From an uncultured Altererythrobacter sp. (GTDB taxonomy: Bacteria; Pseudomonadota; Alphaproteobacteria; Sphingomonadales; Sphingomonadaceae): a stretch of DNA of 38,303 bases. The notes under the pieces are model-generated. The model had not been told where the DNA came from. It worked only from the letters and a program-made list of their open reading frames with translations, and searched no databases. How positions within the stretch are numbered: the stretch's first letter is position 1; every line of letters begins with the position of its first letter. Made by a program: the position numbers and the translations under genes. The stretch lies in assembly GCA_946886565.1 (NCBI GenBank), contig CAMPIX010000021.1:1-38303 (forward strand). Direction: 5' to 3'. This document shows, piece after piece, positions 9,041 to 17,401 of this stretch.

Positions 9041-9889
9041 TCAGAGCTTCTTGCCCTCGAAATCGGCTGCCGAGTGGCGCTCGCGCAATTGCTCCGCCTC
9101 GTCGTCGCCCCAGGCTTTGTTGACGAGCCGACCGCGCCGCACCGCGGGGCGCTGCGCGATTTGCTTCACCCAGCGCTCCACGTTCGCGTACTCGTGGATC
9201 GAAAGGAACTTGCGCGCCTCGCCATATATGCCGCCGAGCACGAAAGGGGCGAACCAGGGAAAAGTCGCGATGTCGGCCACTGTGTAGCCGTTGCCGCCGA
9301 GGTATTCGCTGTCCGCCAGCCGCCGGTCGGCAACGTCGAACAGGCGCTTCGTCTCCATCGCGTAGCGGTTGATCGGGTACTCGTACTTCTCGGGCGCGTA
9401 GGCGTAGAAATGGCCGAAGCCGCCGCCGATGAAGGGCGCACTGCCGACTTGCCAGAACAACCAGCTCAGCACTTCGGCGCGGGTCGCATCGGTCGGCAGG
9501 AAGGCGCCGAATTTCTCCGCCAGGTGCAGCAGGATCGCCCCGCTCTCGAACACGCGGACAAGTTCCGCCCCGCTGCGATCGAGCAGCGCGGGGATCTTCG
9601 AATTGGGGTTCACCTCGACGAAGCCGCTGGAAAACTGGTCGCCGTCGGAGATGCCGATGTACCAGGCGTCGTATTCTGCTTCGTGCCCGGCTTCGAGCAG
9701 TTCCTCGAACATGATCCCGGCCTTCACCCCGTTGGGGGTGGCGGAGGAGTAGAGCTGGAACGGGTGCTCGCCCACCGGCAGGTCGCGCTGCTCGCGCGCG
9801 CCGGCGGTCGGCCGGTTGATGCCGGCGAACTTGCCGCCGCTCTCGGTGTTGGTCCAGACTTCGGGCGGGGTGTAGGTCGGATCGGCCAA
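9041..9889 (-). CDS. yghU: Glutathione-dependent disulfide-bond oxidoreductase, YghU family
   Basis: A Nu-class glutathione transferase-like enzyme with disulfide-bond reductase activity in E. coli. The 282-residue protein matches YghU throughout: INRPTAG, LPVGEHPFQLYS, a thioredoxin-fold section with GDQFSSGFVEVNPNSKIPAL, and the glutathione-contact FESGAILLHLAEKFG, then an all-helical C-terminal domain ending AQRPAVRRGR. I place the start at a TTG (9889), because AGGAG stands seven bases before it and E. coli YghU begins at the same point (M-x-D-x-TY); longer frames upstream lack similarity. It is a single-gene unit, transcribed away from the topoisomerase gene. Confidence 0.9.
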   Translation of the reverse strand: MADPTYTPPEVWTNTESGGKFAGINRPTAGAREQRDLPVGEHPFQLYSSATPNGVKAGIMFEELLEAGHEAEYDAWYIGISDGDQFSSGFVEVNPNSKIPALLDRSGAELVRVFESGAILLHLAEKFGAFLPTDATRAEVLSWLFWQVGSAPFIGGGFGHFYAYAPEKYEYPINRYAMETKRLFDVADRRLADSEYLGGNGYTVADIATFPWFAPFVLGGIYGEARKFLSIHEYANVERWVKQIAQRPAVRRGRLVNKAWGDDEAEQLRERHSAADFEGKKL

Positions 9890-9987
9890 GGCGGTTCTCC
9901 TGTGCTTTTTGACAAAGGTCAGGTGGGCAGCGGGTCTGTTCGGGGCAAGCGGAACCCGTTCGACGATCGGGGAGTTTCGGCTTCGCA

Positions 9988-10989
9988 ATGACGAAGCTCA
10001 TCTATGTCGACGACGACCTTCCCGGCATCACCCGCAAGCGCTCGGGCCGCGGCTGGGCCTATTACGACCCGCATGGCGAGCTGATCCGCGACCCCGACGA
10101 GCGCGTGCGGCTGGGCGCGATCGCGTTGCCGCCGGCCTATGTCGACGCGTGGTTCTGCCCTGCGCCCAACGGCCACATCCTCGCTACCGGGATCGATGCC
10201 AAGGGGCGCAAGCAGTATCGCTATCACCCAGAATTTCGCGCCGCGCGCGAAGGCGAGAAGTTCGATGGGTGCCTGACCTTCGGCAAGCTGCTGCCGCTGG
10301 TGCGCAAGCGGGTGGAGGACGACCTCGCCGGGCGCAAGCTCACCCGCGAGCGCGCGATCGCCAGCGTCGTGCGCCTGCTCGATCTCGGCGCGGTGCGGAT
10401 CGGCAACGAGGGATACGCGAAGGAAAACAGGAGCTACGGCGCGACCACGCTGCGCCAGCGGCACGCCGAGGTGACCGGACGCACGCTGCGGCTGAGTTAC
10501 AAGGCCAAGGGCGGCAAGCTGCGCGAGGTGGCGCTGACCGACAGCGCCCTCGCGAGGGTAGTCCGCACGATGCAGGAATTGCCGGGCCAGCACGTCTTCA
10601 AGTACGTCGACGACGACGGCGATCTGCACACGGTCGGTTCGCACGACGTCAACGAATATCTGTGCGAAACGATGGGCGAGCACTTCACCGCCAAGAACTT
10701 CCGCACCTGGCACGCAAGCGTGCTCGCCTTCGAGCTGATCGCCGAAGCCCAGGAGCAGTTGACGATCAAGGCCGTGTTGGACGTCGTCGCAGATCGGCTC
10801 GGCAACACACCCGCCGTCACCCGCCGCAGCTACGTCCACCCGGCGGTGATCGACCTGATCGACCGGCAACAGAAATGGCGCGACGGGCTCCAGCTCCCGC
10901 GCTCGACCCAATGGCTGACGCGGGAGGAGCGTGGACTGATCGAGCTGCTCGAAAGCGCGCCGAGCGCCGAGGAGTTGCTCGCAGCATGA
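9988..10989 (+). CDS. DNA topoisomerase IB (poxvirus-like)
   Basis: Relaxes supercoils by a 3'-phosphotyrosyl intermediate. The 333-residue length fits the bacterial TopIB family. The N-terminal domain shows KRSGRGWAYYDPHG and PPAYVDAWFCP. The catalytic domain shows RIGNEGYAKENRSYGATTL, then KNFRTWHAS, and TRRSYVHP with the expected active tyrosine. Its stop overlaps the start of the CinA-like gene by four bases (ATGA). The biological reason for this pairing with NAD genes is not obvious and may only reflect compact packing. Confidence 0.93.
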   Translation: MTKLIYVDDDLPGITRKRSGRGWAYYDPHGELIRDPDERVRLGAIALPPAYVDAWFCPAPNGHILATGIDAKGRKQYRYHPEFRAAREGEKFDGCLTFGKLLPLVRKRVEDDLAGRKLTRERAIASVVRLLDLGAVRIGNEGYAKENRSYGATTLRQRHAEVTGRTLRLSYKAKGGKLREVALTDSALARVVRTMQELPGQHVFKYVDDDGDLHTVGSHDVNEYLCETMGEHFTAKNFRTWHASVLAFELIAEAQEQLTIKAVLDVVADRLGNTPAVTRRSYVHPAVIDLIDRQQKWRDGLQLPRSTQWLTREERGLIELLESAPSAEELLAA

Positions 10990-11498
10990 CCGAGACCCTC
11001 GACCCGATCCTGCCGGAGGATCTGTCGCGCAAGGCACGCAAGGTGCTCGAACGTGCGAGCGCGCGAGAGCTGCCGCTGATCACCGCCGAGAGCTGCACCG
11101 GCGGCCTGCTCGCCGCGCTGCTGACCGACGTGCCGGGGTGCAGCCACATTTTCGAGCGCGGCTTCGTCACCTATTCGGACGAGGCCAAGTGCGACCTGCT
11201 GCTGGTCGACCGCGGCGAACTCGATCGATGCGGCGCGGTCAGCCGCGAGGTCGCGGTGGCGATGGTCCGGGGCGCGCTCGACCGCTCGCGCAAGGGCGTG
11301 TGCGTCGCGATCACGGGCTTTGCCGGGCCGAGCGGCGATGACGACGAGGAGGAGGGCCTGGTCCACTTCGCCTGCGGGCGCTTCGAAGGCGCGATCGCGC
11401 ATCGCGAGGAGCATTTCGGCGCGATCGGCCGCGACGGGGTGCGCATCGCGGCGCTTGCAGTCGCGCTGGACATGTTGGACAACGCGCTCCGCGCATGA
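10986..11498 (+). CDS. CinA C-terminal domain protein, nicotinamide-nucleotide amidase (PncC-like)
   Basis: Deamidates nicotinamide mononucleotide to nicotinate mononucleotide, recycling NMN released by DNA ligase. The 170-residue protein is the amidase domain alone, without the N-terminal COG1058 domain. Family motifs are AESCTGGLLAALLTDVPGCS, FERGFVTYSDEAKCDLL in part, and ITGFAGPSG. It overlaps both neighbours by four bases (ATGA), and the next gene is NAD synthetase, so salvage and the last step of NAD synthesis are coupled. GDDDEEEGLVHFA replaces the usual GTV...A stretch with an acidic insertion. Confidence 0.9.
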   Translation: MTETLDPILPEDLSRKARKVLERASARELPLITAESCTGGLLAALLTDVPGCSHIFERGFVTYSDEAKCDLLLVDRGELDRCGAVSREVAVAMVRGALDRSRKGVCVAITGFAGPSGDDDEEEGLVHFACGRFEGAIAHREEHFGAIGRDGVRIAALAVALDMLDNALRA

Positions 11499-13564
11499 CC
11501 GATCACACCGACCACCCGTTCTTCGACCGGCACACCCACGGGTTCGTGCGCGTCGCCACCGCCACCCCGCGCGTCCGCACCGCCGACGTCGCGGGCAATG
11601 TCCAGGGCATCCTTGCCGAATGGCGCAAGGCGCATGAGGCGCAGGCCGACGTGGTGCTGTACCCCGAGCTTTCGCTGTCCTGCTACGCGCTCGACGACCT
11701 GCACCTGCAGTCGGCGCTGCTCGACGCGGTCGAGCGCGGGGTGGGCGAGCTGGTCGCGGCGAGCGCGGGCCTCTCGCCGGTCGCGGTGGTCGGCGCACCG
11801 CTGCGGCGCAACGGCCGCATCTACAACTGCGCGCTCGCGATCGCCAATGGTCGCCTGCTCGGCGTGGTGCCCAAGTCCTTCCTCCCCAATTACCGCGAGT
11901 ACTACGAGAAGCGCTGGTTCGCGCATGGTCGCGACTGCATCGGTCTCGAGATCGCGGTGAACGGCGAGCAGGTGCCGTTCGGCACGGACCTGCTGTTCGA
12001 AGCCGCCGATCTGCCCGGCTTCGTGTTCGGGATGGAGATTTGCGAGGATTTCTGGGCGCCCGATCCGCCCTCGACGCTTGCGGCGCTGGCGGGGGCGACG
12101 ATCCTGCTCAACCTTTCCGCCTCGAACATCGTCATCGGCAAATCCGACGAGCGCCATCTGCTGTGCCGCGCGCAATCGACCCGCGCGGTCTGCGCCTACG
12201 CTTACTCGGCGAGCGGTCACGGCGAGAGCACCACCGACCTTGCGTGGGACGGGCAGGGGATGATCTACGAGCTCGGCGACCTGCTCGTCGAAAGCGCGCG
12301 CTTCGATCTCGAGCCAGAGCTGTGTCTGGCCGATATCGACCTCCGCCGCGTGCTCGGCGACCGGATGCGGATGCAGACGTTCAACGACGCCGCAGAGGCC
12401 GCGGGCCGCCCCGAAGACCTGTTCCGCCGCGTGCGCTTCGACCATGTTCGGGCGAAAGGCGACAGCGGGTTGATCCGTCCGATCCGCCGTTTCCCCTTCG
12501 TCCCCAATCGCCCCCACAAGCTCGACGAGGATTGCTACGAGGCGTTCAACATCCAGGTCGACGCGCTGCTGCGCCGCTTCCAGGCGACCAGCGGCAAGCA
12601 TATCGTGCTCGGCGTCTCGGGCGGGCTCGACAGCACCCACGCGCTGCTTGTCGCGGCCAAGGTCTGCGACCGGCTGGGCCTGCCGCGCACCACGATCCGC
12701 GGCTACACCATGCCCGGCTTCGGCACGTCGGAAGGCACCAAGTCGAACGCGTGGAAGCTGATGGAGGCGATGGACATTTACGCCGAGGAAATCGACATCA
12801 AGCCCGCGGCGCAGCGCATGCTCGAGGATATCGGGCACCCGTTCGCGGGGGGCGAGCCGGTCTACGACACTACTTTCGAGAACGTGCAGGCGGGCCTGCG
12901 CACCGACTATCTTTTCCGCCTCGCCGGGCAGCATTCGGGCTTCGTGCTCGGCACCGGCGATCTCTCCGAACTCGCACTCGGCTGGTGCACTTACGGCGTC
13001 GGCGACCAGATGAGCCACTACGGCGTCAACAGCGGCGTGCCCAAGACGCTGATCCAGTACCTGATCCGCTGGACCACGCGCACCGACCAGTTCGACCGCG
13101 AGACCGACGCCGTGCTCGAGGCGATCCTCGGCACCGAGATCAGCCCCGAGCTCGTGCCCGCGGGCGAGGACGGCGAGATCCAGAGCACCGAGGGCACGAT
13201 CGGCCCCTACGAGCTCAACGACTTCTTCCTCCACCACACGATCCGCTGGGGCCACTCGCCGAGCCATATCGCATTCCTCGCCTGGCACGCGTGGAAGGAT
13301 GCGAAGGCGGGGCTGTGGCCGGCCGAATTCCCCGAAGGCGCGAAGAACCAATACGATCTCGCCACGATCGCCAAGTGGCTCGAGAACTTCCTCAAGCGGT
13401 TCTTCGAATTCAGCCAGTTCAAACGCAGCGCGCTGCCCAACGGCCCCAAGGTCAGCGCCGGCGGGGCGCTCAGCCCCCGTGGCGACTGGCGCGCGCCGAG
13501 CGATGCGGTGGCCGACTTATGGGTCGAGGAGCTGCGGCGGGCACTACCGCCGTTCGCGAACTGA
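11495..13564 (+). CDS. nadE: Glutamine-dependent NAD(+) synthase
   Basis: Converts nicotinate adenine dinucleotide to NAD with ATP and glutamine-derived ammonia. The 689-residue two-domain form is present. The N-terminal nitrilase-like glutaminase has the Glu-Lys-Cys elements: YPELSLSCYALDDL, KSFLPNYREYYEKRWF and FGMEICEDFW. The C-terminal synthetase has the ATP-pyrophosphatase loop GVSGGLDSTHALL and GTGDLSELALGW. The ATG overlaps the CinA-like stop (ATGA). Three bases after its TGA begins the EamA transporter gene. The length and motifs are as expected for the mycobacterial/proteobacterial long form. Confidence 0.96.
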   Translation: MTDHTDHPFFDRHTHGFVRVATATPRVRTADVAGNVQGILAEWRKAHEAQADVVLYPELSLSCYALDDLHLQSALLDAVERGVGELVAASAGLSPVAVVGAPLRRNGRIYNCALAIANGRLLGVVPKSFLPNYREYYEKRWFAHGRDCIGLEIAVNGEQVPFGTDLLFEAADLPGFVFGMEICEDFWAPDPPSTLAALAGATILLNLSASNIVIGKSDERHLLCRAQSTRAVCAYAYSASGHGESTTDLAWDGQGMIYELGDLLVESARFDLEPELCLADIDLRRVLGDRMRMQTFNDAAEAAGRPEDLFRRVRFDHVRAKGDSGLIRPIRRFPFVPNRPHKLDEDCYEAFNIQVDALLRRFQATSGKHIVLGVSGGLDSTHALLVAAKVCDRLGLPRTTIRGYTMPGFGTSEGTKSNAWKLMEAMDIYAEEIDIKPAAQRMLEDIGHPFAGGEPVYDTTFENVQAGLRTDYLFRLAGQHSGFVLGTGDLSELALGWCTYGVGDQMSHYGVNSGVPKTLIQYLIRWTTRTDQFDRETDAVLEAILGTEISPELVPAGEDGEIQSTEGTIGPYELNDFFLHHTIRWGHSPSHIAFLAWHAWKDAKAGLWPAEFPEGAKNQYDLATIAKWLENFLKRFFEFSQFKRSALPNGPKVSAGGALSPRGDWRAPSDAVADLWVEELRRALPPFAN

Positions 13565-13567
13565 TCG

Positions 13568-14455
13568 ATGCCGGCAGGCGCCGTCGCGCTGCTCGTGCTG
13601 TGCAACGCCGTATGGGCACTCAACGTCGTCGTCAGCAAACTCGCGGTGGACGATCTCGGGATGCCGCCGCTCGCCTACGCCTTCGCGCGCTCGCTATTGG
13701 TCATGGCCCTGCTGTTGCCGTTCCTTCGACCGGTTCCGCGCGGGTTGGGCAAAGTCCTGCTGGTCGGGCTGGCGATCAGCGGCGGTTCGTTCGCACTGCT
13801 CTTCATGGGGCTGGAAACCGCGAGTCCGGCCGCGACCGGCGTGGTCAGCCTGTCGGGTGCGCCGATGACCGTGCTGTTCGCGATCCTGTTCCTCGGCGAG
13901 AGGGTGCGCTGGCGCCGCGGTCTCGGCATCGCCCTGACCTTCGCAGGCGTACTCGTCTCGGTCATGGGCGAGCGCGCGCTGGAGATGGGCACGGGGCTGC
14001 TCCTGGTGTTCACCTCCGCGGTGGTCGGCGCACTCGGTTCGGTCTTCGTCAAACGCATCGAGATCACCTCGTTGCGGCTCCAGGCCTGGGCGGCGGTTGC
14101 ATCCAGCGTAGTGCTGCTGCCGCTCTCGCTCGGGCTGGAAAACGAACAAACCTCGGCGCTCGCCGAAGCGCCGCTCGCCATCGCGGGCTGTCTCGTATTC
14201 GCCAGTCTCGTGGTCTCGGTCGGCGCGCACACCGTCTACTACCGGATGCTCAAGGAATACGACACGAACCTCGTCGTGCCGCTCACGCTGCTAACACCCC
14301 TGTTCACCATCGCGCTAGGCGCCTGGCTCACCGGCGATCCGGTCGGTGCACGGCTGCTTGTGGGCGGCGCGATCGCGGTGGCAGGCGTGGCGATCATCAT
14401 CGTCCGCCCGAGCGAGACCTTCACCAAGCGCTTCCTCGTACGCAGCCGCCTCTGA
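13568..14455 (+). CDS. EamA/DMT-family transporter
   Basis: Inner-membrane protein of 295 residues with about ten hydrophobic helices in two EamA repeats (for example LLVLCNAVWALNVVVSKLA, then VVSLSGAPMTVLFAILFLGE, and later VVPLTLLTPLFTIALGAWL). The LGE motif after the fourth helix is typical. Such proteins move small metabolites, usually outwards; the substrate cannot be predicted. It starts three bases after the nadE stop, and a 59-bp gap with its own ribosome binding site separates it from the polyketide synthase gene, so it could belong to either unit. Confidence 0.88.
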   Translation: MPAGAVALLVLCNAVWALNVVVSKLAVDDLGMPPLAYAFARSLLVMALLLPFLRPVPRGLGKVLLVGLAISGGSFALLFMGLETASPAATGVVSLSGAPMTVLFAILFLGERVRWRRGLGIALTFAGVLVSVMGERALEMGTGLLLVFTSAVVGALGSVFVKRIEITSLRLQAWAAVASSVVLLPLSLGLENEQTSALAEAPLAIAGCLVFASLVVSVGAHTVYYRMLKEYDTNLVVPLTLLTPLFTIALGAWLTGDPVGARLLVGGAIAVAGVAIIIVRPSETFTKRFLVRSRL

Positions 14456-14514
14456 CGCCCGGCACGAAACCGGAGTAGTATCGTTTCGATTCGAGACCTG
14501 ACGTAAGGATAGCC

Positions 14515-15564
14515 ATGCCGCGCATTGCCCGGATCGCCACTGCGGTGCCCGATCTCGATTTCGAACAGGATTATCGCCGCTGGGCGCTGCGCCGGCTCGA
14601 GGGAACGCGCGAGGCGCGGCTTTACGAACGAATGGCGGAGCGCTCGGGGATCGAACATCGCTGGTCGGTCCTCTCGCGCGAGGATGCGAAGCTCGAACTG
14701 GGCGAGGGGCTCTATGGCGCCGACGATCCGCCGGGCACCGCACAGCGCATGGCGATTTACGCGGAGGCCGCGCCCGCGCTGGCGTTGAAGGCGATCGAGG
14801 GGCTGGGCGATCTCGGCACGATCACGCACCTCGTCGTTGCCAGCTGCACCGGCTTCGTGGCGCCGGGGATCGACCAGATCATCGCCCGCCGCCTTGGGCT
14901 GGCAGACGATGTCGAGCGGGTTCTGGTCGGCTTCATGGGTTGCTACGCGGCGGTAACTGCGCTGCGCACCGCGCGCCATATCGCCCGTTCCGAGCCGGCG
15001 GCCCGCGTGCTGGTGGTCACGGTCGAGCTCTCGACGCTGCACCATCAGGACGAGATGGAGATCGAGCCACTGCTGATGGGCGCGCAGTTCGGCGACGGCG
15101 CCGCGGCGGCGCTGGTGGTCGGCGAGGGCGCGGGGCTCGAGATGCGCGGAGGGATTTCCGCGACGCTCGAGGACAGCGAGGAGCTGATTACCTGGCGCAT
15201 CGGCGACACCGGCTTCCATATGCGGCTCTCGGGCGAAGTTCCCGGCCGGATCGCTGCCGCGCTCGGCGACGAAGCGGTCTGTGCGCGGATCACCGGCGGT
15301 GCGCCGGTCGAGAGCTTCGACGGCTGGGCGGTCCACGCGGGCGGCCGCTCGATCCTCGACGCGGTCGAGAAAGGGCTGGGGCTCGACCTCCGCGCGCTCG
15401 ATGCCTCGCGCGAGGTGCTGCGAAACTGCGGCAACATGTCGTCCTCTACCCTGATGTTCGTGCTCGCGCGCCTGATCCGCGAGTGCCCGGCGAAGGGCGT
15501 CGCGCTCGCATTCGGCCCGGGCCTCGCGATGGAGGGGTTCCGGTTCGGCTGGGTCGAAAGCTGA
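14515..15564 (+). CDS. Type III polyketide synthase (chalcone synthase-like)
   Basis: Condenses a starter acyl-CoA with malonyl-CoA units on one cysteine to give resorcinol- or pyrone-type products. The 349-residue homodimer subunit carries all three catalytic residues: Cys143 in VGFMGCYAA, His274 in WAVHAGGRSILD, and Asn307 in RNCGNMSSST. The C-terminal GPGLAMEGFRFGW is the family's closing motif. The ATG follows TAAGGA at five bases. A methyltransferase and a flavin oxidoreductase follow with gaps of 7 and -4 bases, so the three form one pathway operon. The starter and chain length cannot be read from sequence. Confidence 0.94.
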   Translation: MPRIARIATAVPDLDFEQDYRRWALRRLEGTREARLYERMAERSGIEHRWSVLSREDAKLELGEGLYGADDPPGTAQRMAIYAEAAPALALKAIEGLGDLGTITHLVVASCTGFVAPGIDQIIARRLGLADDVERVLVGFMGCYAAVTALRTARHIARSEPAARVLVVTVELSTLHHQDEMEIEPLLMGAQFGDGAAAALVVGEGAGLEMRGGISATLEDSEELITWRIGDTGFHMRLSGEVPGRIAAALGDEAVCARITGGAPVESFDGWAVHAGGRSILDAVEKGLGLDLRALDASREVLRNCGNMSSSTLMFVLARLIRECPAKGVALAFGPGLAMEGFRFGWVES

Positions 15565-15571
15565 GCGCACG

Positions 15572-16258
15572 ATGCTGGCCGCGCGCGCCATCGCCGACGA
15601 GTTGATGGACGATCCTTCGCTCGACGTTGCGACCTACACCCGGGTTCTCCACGATCTCGCCCGGGTGAACACGATCACCATGGCGCGGCGGCCGACGATG
15701 AGTTTTCTCCATCGCGCTCTAATGGGTCGTAAAAGCTTTCGCCTGCTCGACGTAGGTTTCGGCGATGGCGATATGCTGCGGGCAATCGCGCGCTGGGCAC
15801 AGGCGCGCGGCGTAACGGCTGAGCTGGTCGGGGTCGATCTGAATCCGCGCAGCGAGGCTGCGGCGCACGACGCCACACCTGCGGATATGGCGATAGACTA
15901 CCGGACCGGCGATTACGCCGATTGCGTGGGCGAGGGTTGGGACTGCGTGATCTCCAGCCTCGTCGCGCATCATATGACCCGCGCACAACTTGTCGCTTTC
16001 CTCCGCTTCATGGAGGCGGAGGCGCGCGCCGGGTGGCTGATCAACGATCTCCATCGTCATGGCTTCGCCTACACCGGCTGGCCGCTGCTTGCCGGGATGA
16101 TGCGCTGGCACCCGATCGTGCGGCACGACGGGCGCCTGTCGATCGCGCGCTCGTATCGCCCGGCGGAATGGCCGCCGCTGCTGGCGGAGGCGGGCATAGC
16201 AGGGGCGCGCGTCTATCGCGCCTTTCCGTTCCGCCTTTGTGTCGAGAAACTGCGCTGA
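15572..16258 (+). CDS. Class I SAM-dependent methyltransferase of the polyketide cluster
   Basis: The 228-residue protein has a Rossmann methyltransferase core: motif I LLDVGFGDGDML (about residues 58-69), ELVGVDLNPRSE with the acidic ribose-binding residue, and WDCVISSLVAHHM. The N-terminal ELMDDPSLD...YTRVLHDLARVN is seen in methyltransferases found beside type III PKS genes. By its position it probably O-methylates the polyketide or alkylresorcinol product; this is inference from context. The ATG is eight bases past the PKS stop. Its TGA overlaps the next frame. Confidence 0.88.
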   Translation: MLAARAIADELMDDPSLDVATYTRVLHDLARVNTITMARRPTMSFLHRALMGRKSFRLLDVGFGDGDMLRAIARWAQARGVTAELVGVDLNPRSEAAAHDATPADMAIDYRTGDYADCVGEGWDCVISSLVAHHMTRAQLVAFLRFMEAEARAGWLINDLHRHGFAYTGWPLLAGMMRWHPIVRHDGRLSIARSYRPAEWPPLLAEAGIAGARVYRAFPFRLCVEKLR

Positions 16259-17322
16259 GCGCGCCGATCGTCCTCGGCGCGGGGCCGGCGGGGAGCGCCG
16301 CGGCGATCGCGCTCGCTCGCGAGGGCGCGACCCCGGTGCTGATCGACCGCGATGCGGAGGTGGGCGACGCGCTGTGCGGCGGCTTCATGAGCTGGCGGAC
16401 GGTCGCGGCGCTGCGCAAGCTCGGTCTCGATGCCGAGGCGCTCGGCGCGCACCGGGTCGAGCGGCTTGCGCTGTTTGCGGGCGAAACCCGGGCCGAGGCT
16501 GCGCTGCCCGAACCCGCCTGGGGGCTCTCGCGCCATGCACTCGACTCCGCGCTGCGCGCGCGTGCAGTGGCGGCGGGCGCCCGGCTGGAGATCGATCGCG
16601 CGCGGCACATTGCGCAGGGCGTCATCGAGGGCGAACGGCAGGAATGGCATTCGGATGCGATCTTCCTCGCCACCGGCAAGCACGACGTGCGCGGCGGGGG
16701 CCGCCCGCGCCAGTCGGCCGATCCCGCGCTCGGCCTCCGTATTCGCGCTCCCGCTTCGGCCGCGCTTGCAAGCCTGCTCGCGAAAACCATCGAACTGCAC
16801 TTCTTCGATGGCGGCTACGCCGGCATCGTCCTCCAGGAGGATGGCTCGGCGAACGTCTGCCTCGCGGTGCGCAAGTCGCTGCTGGCGGAGGCGGACGGCG
16901 ATCCGCGCGCGCTGCTCGACCGGCTGGCCGAGCGCCATCGCGCGTTCGGCGACCGCATGGCGCACGCCGCGCCCGACCTGCCGATCGATACGGTGGGCGC
17001 GGTCCCCTACGGCTGGATCGCGCTCGACACCGCGCCGGGTCTCTACCGCCTCGGCGACCAGGCGGCGGTGATCCCCTCGCTCGCCGGCGAGGGCATGGGC
17101 ATCGCCCTCACCAGCGCCCGCGCGGCGGCCGAGGCGTTCCTCGCCGACAAGTCTGCGCCCGAATACCAGCGCGCCTTTGCCCGCCGCGCCCGCCGCCCGG
17201 TGGCGGTGGCGAACCTCGTGTGGAAACTGGCCGAGCGATCCGCAACAGGCCAAGGACTGGCGCGCCTGGCGGGCGCTGCCCCCCACCTCGCCGGTCTTGC
17301 GATGCGCCTCAGCCGAATTTAG
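16255..17322 (+). CDS. FAD-dependent oxidoreductase (geranylgeranyl reductase/hydroxylase-like) of the polyketide cluster
   Basis: Flavoprotein of about 355 residues with an N-terminal dinucleotide-binding motif, VLGAGPAGSAAAIALAREG, and the FAD-contact GLYRLGDQAAVIPSLAGEG late in the protein, as in the geranylgeranyl reductase/aromatic hydroxylase superfamily. In the cluster it may hydroxylate or reduce the methylated polyketide. The start is odd: no ATG or GTG exists near the required N-terminus. A CTG at 16255 overlaps the methyltransferase stop as CTGA, just like the ATGA overlaps elsewhere in this window, and gives MSAPIVLGAG. A TTG at 16237 is the alternative. The family call is sure; the precise start is not. 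Confidence 0.85.
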   Translation: MSAPIVLGAGPAGSAAAIALAREGATPVLIDRDAEVGDALCGGFMSWRTVAALRKLGLDAEALGAHRVERLALFAGETRAEAALPEPAWGLSRHALDSALRARAVAAGARLEIDRARHIAQGVIEGERQEWHSDAIFLATGKHDVRGGGRPRQSADPALGLRIRAPASAALASLLAKTIELHFFDGGYAGIVLQEDGSANVCLAVRKSLLAEADGDPRALLDRLAERHRAFGDRMAHAAPDLPIDTVGAVPYGWIALDTAPGLYRLGDQAAVIPSLAGEGMGIALTSARAAAEAFLADKSAPEYQRAFARRARRPVAVANLVWKLAERSATGQGLARLAGAAPHLAGLAMRLSRI

Positions 17323-17401
17323 CGGGTCTCACGCGGAAGGCGAGGACCTCAGGCTATCGGACGGAGCGCCCGCGGCAAGAGGTTCCCGCCTCCGCGGGAC
17401 C
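17323..17401. repeat. GC-rich palindrome (type C) between convergent genes
   Basis: The gap between the FAD oxidoreductase and ilvE, which face each other, holds CCCGCGG (17369-17375) and CCGCGGG (17392-17398) as inverted arms, with GAGGTTCCCGCCTCCGCGGGA also found at about 37918-37938. The position between two stop codons suits a bidirectional terminator-like hairpin, though no T-run follows. Confidence 0.55.

Noticed and set aside
11171..13351. A 726-codon minus-strand frame opposite nadE
   Set aside because: Antisense shadow of NAD synthetase; no domain motifs and no ribosome binding site.
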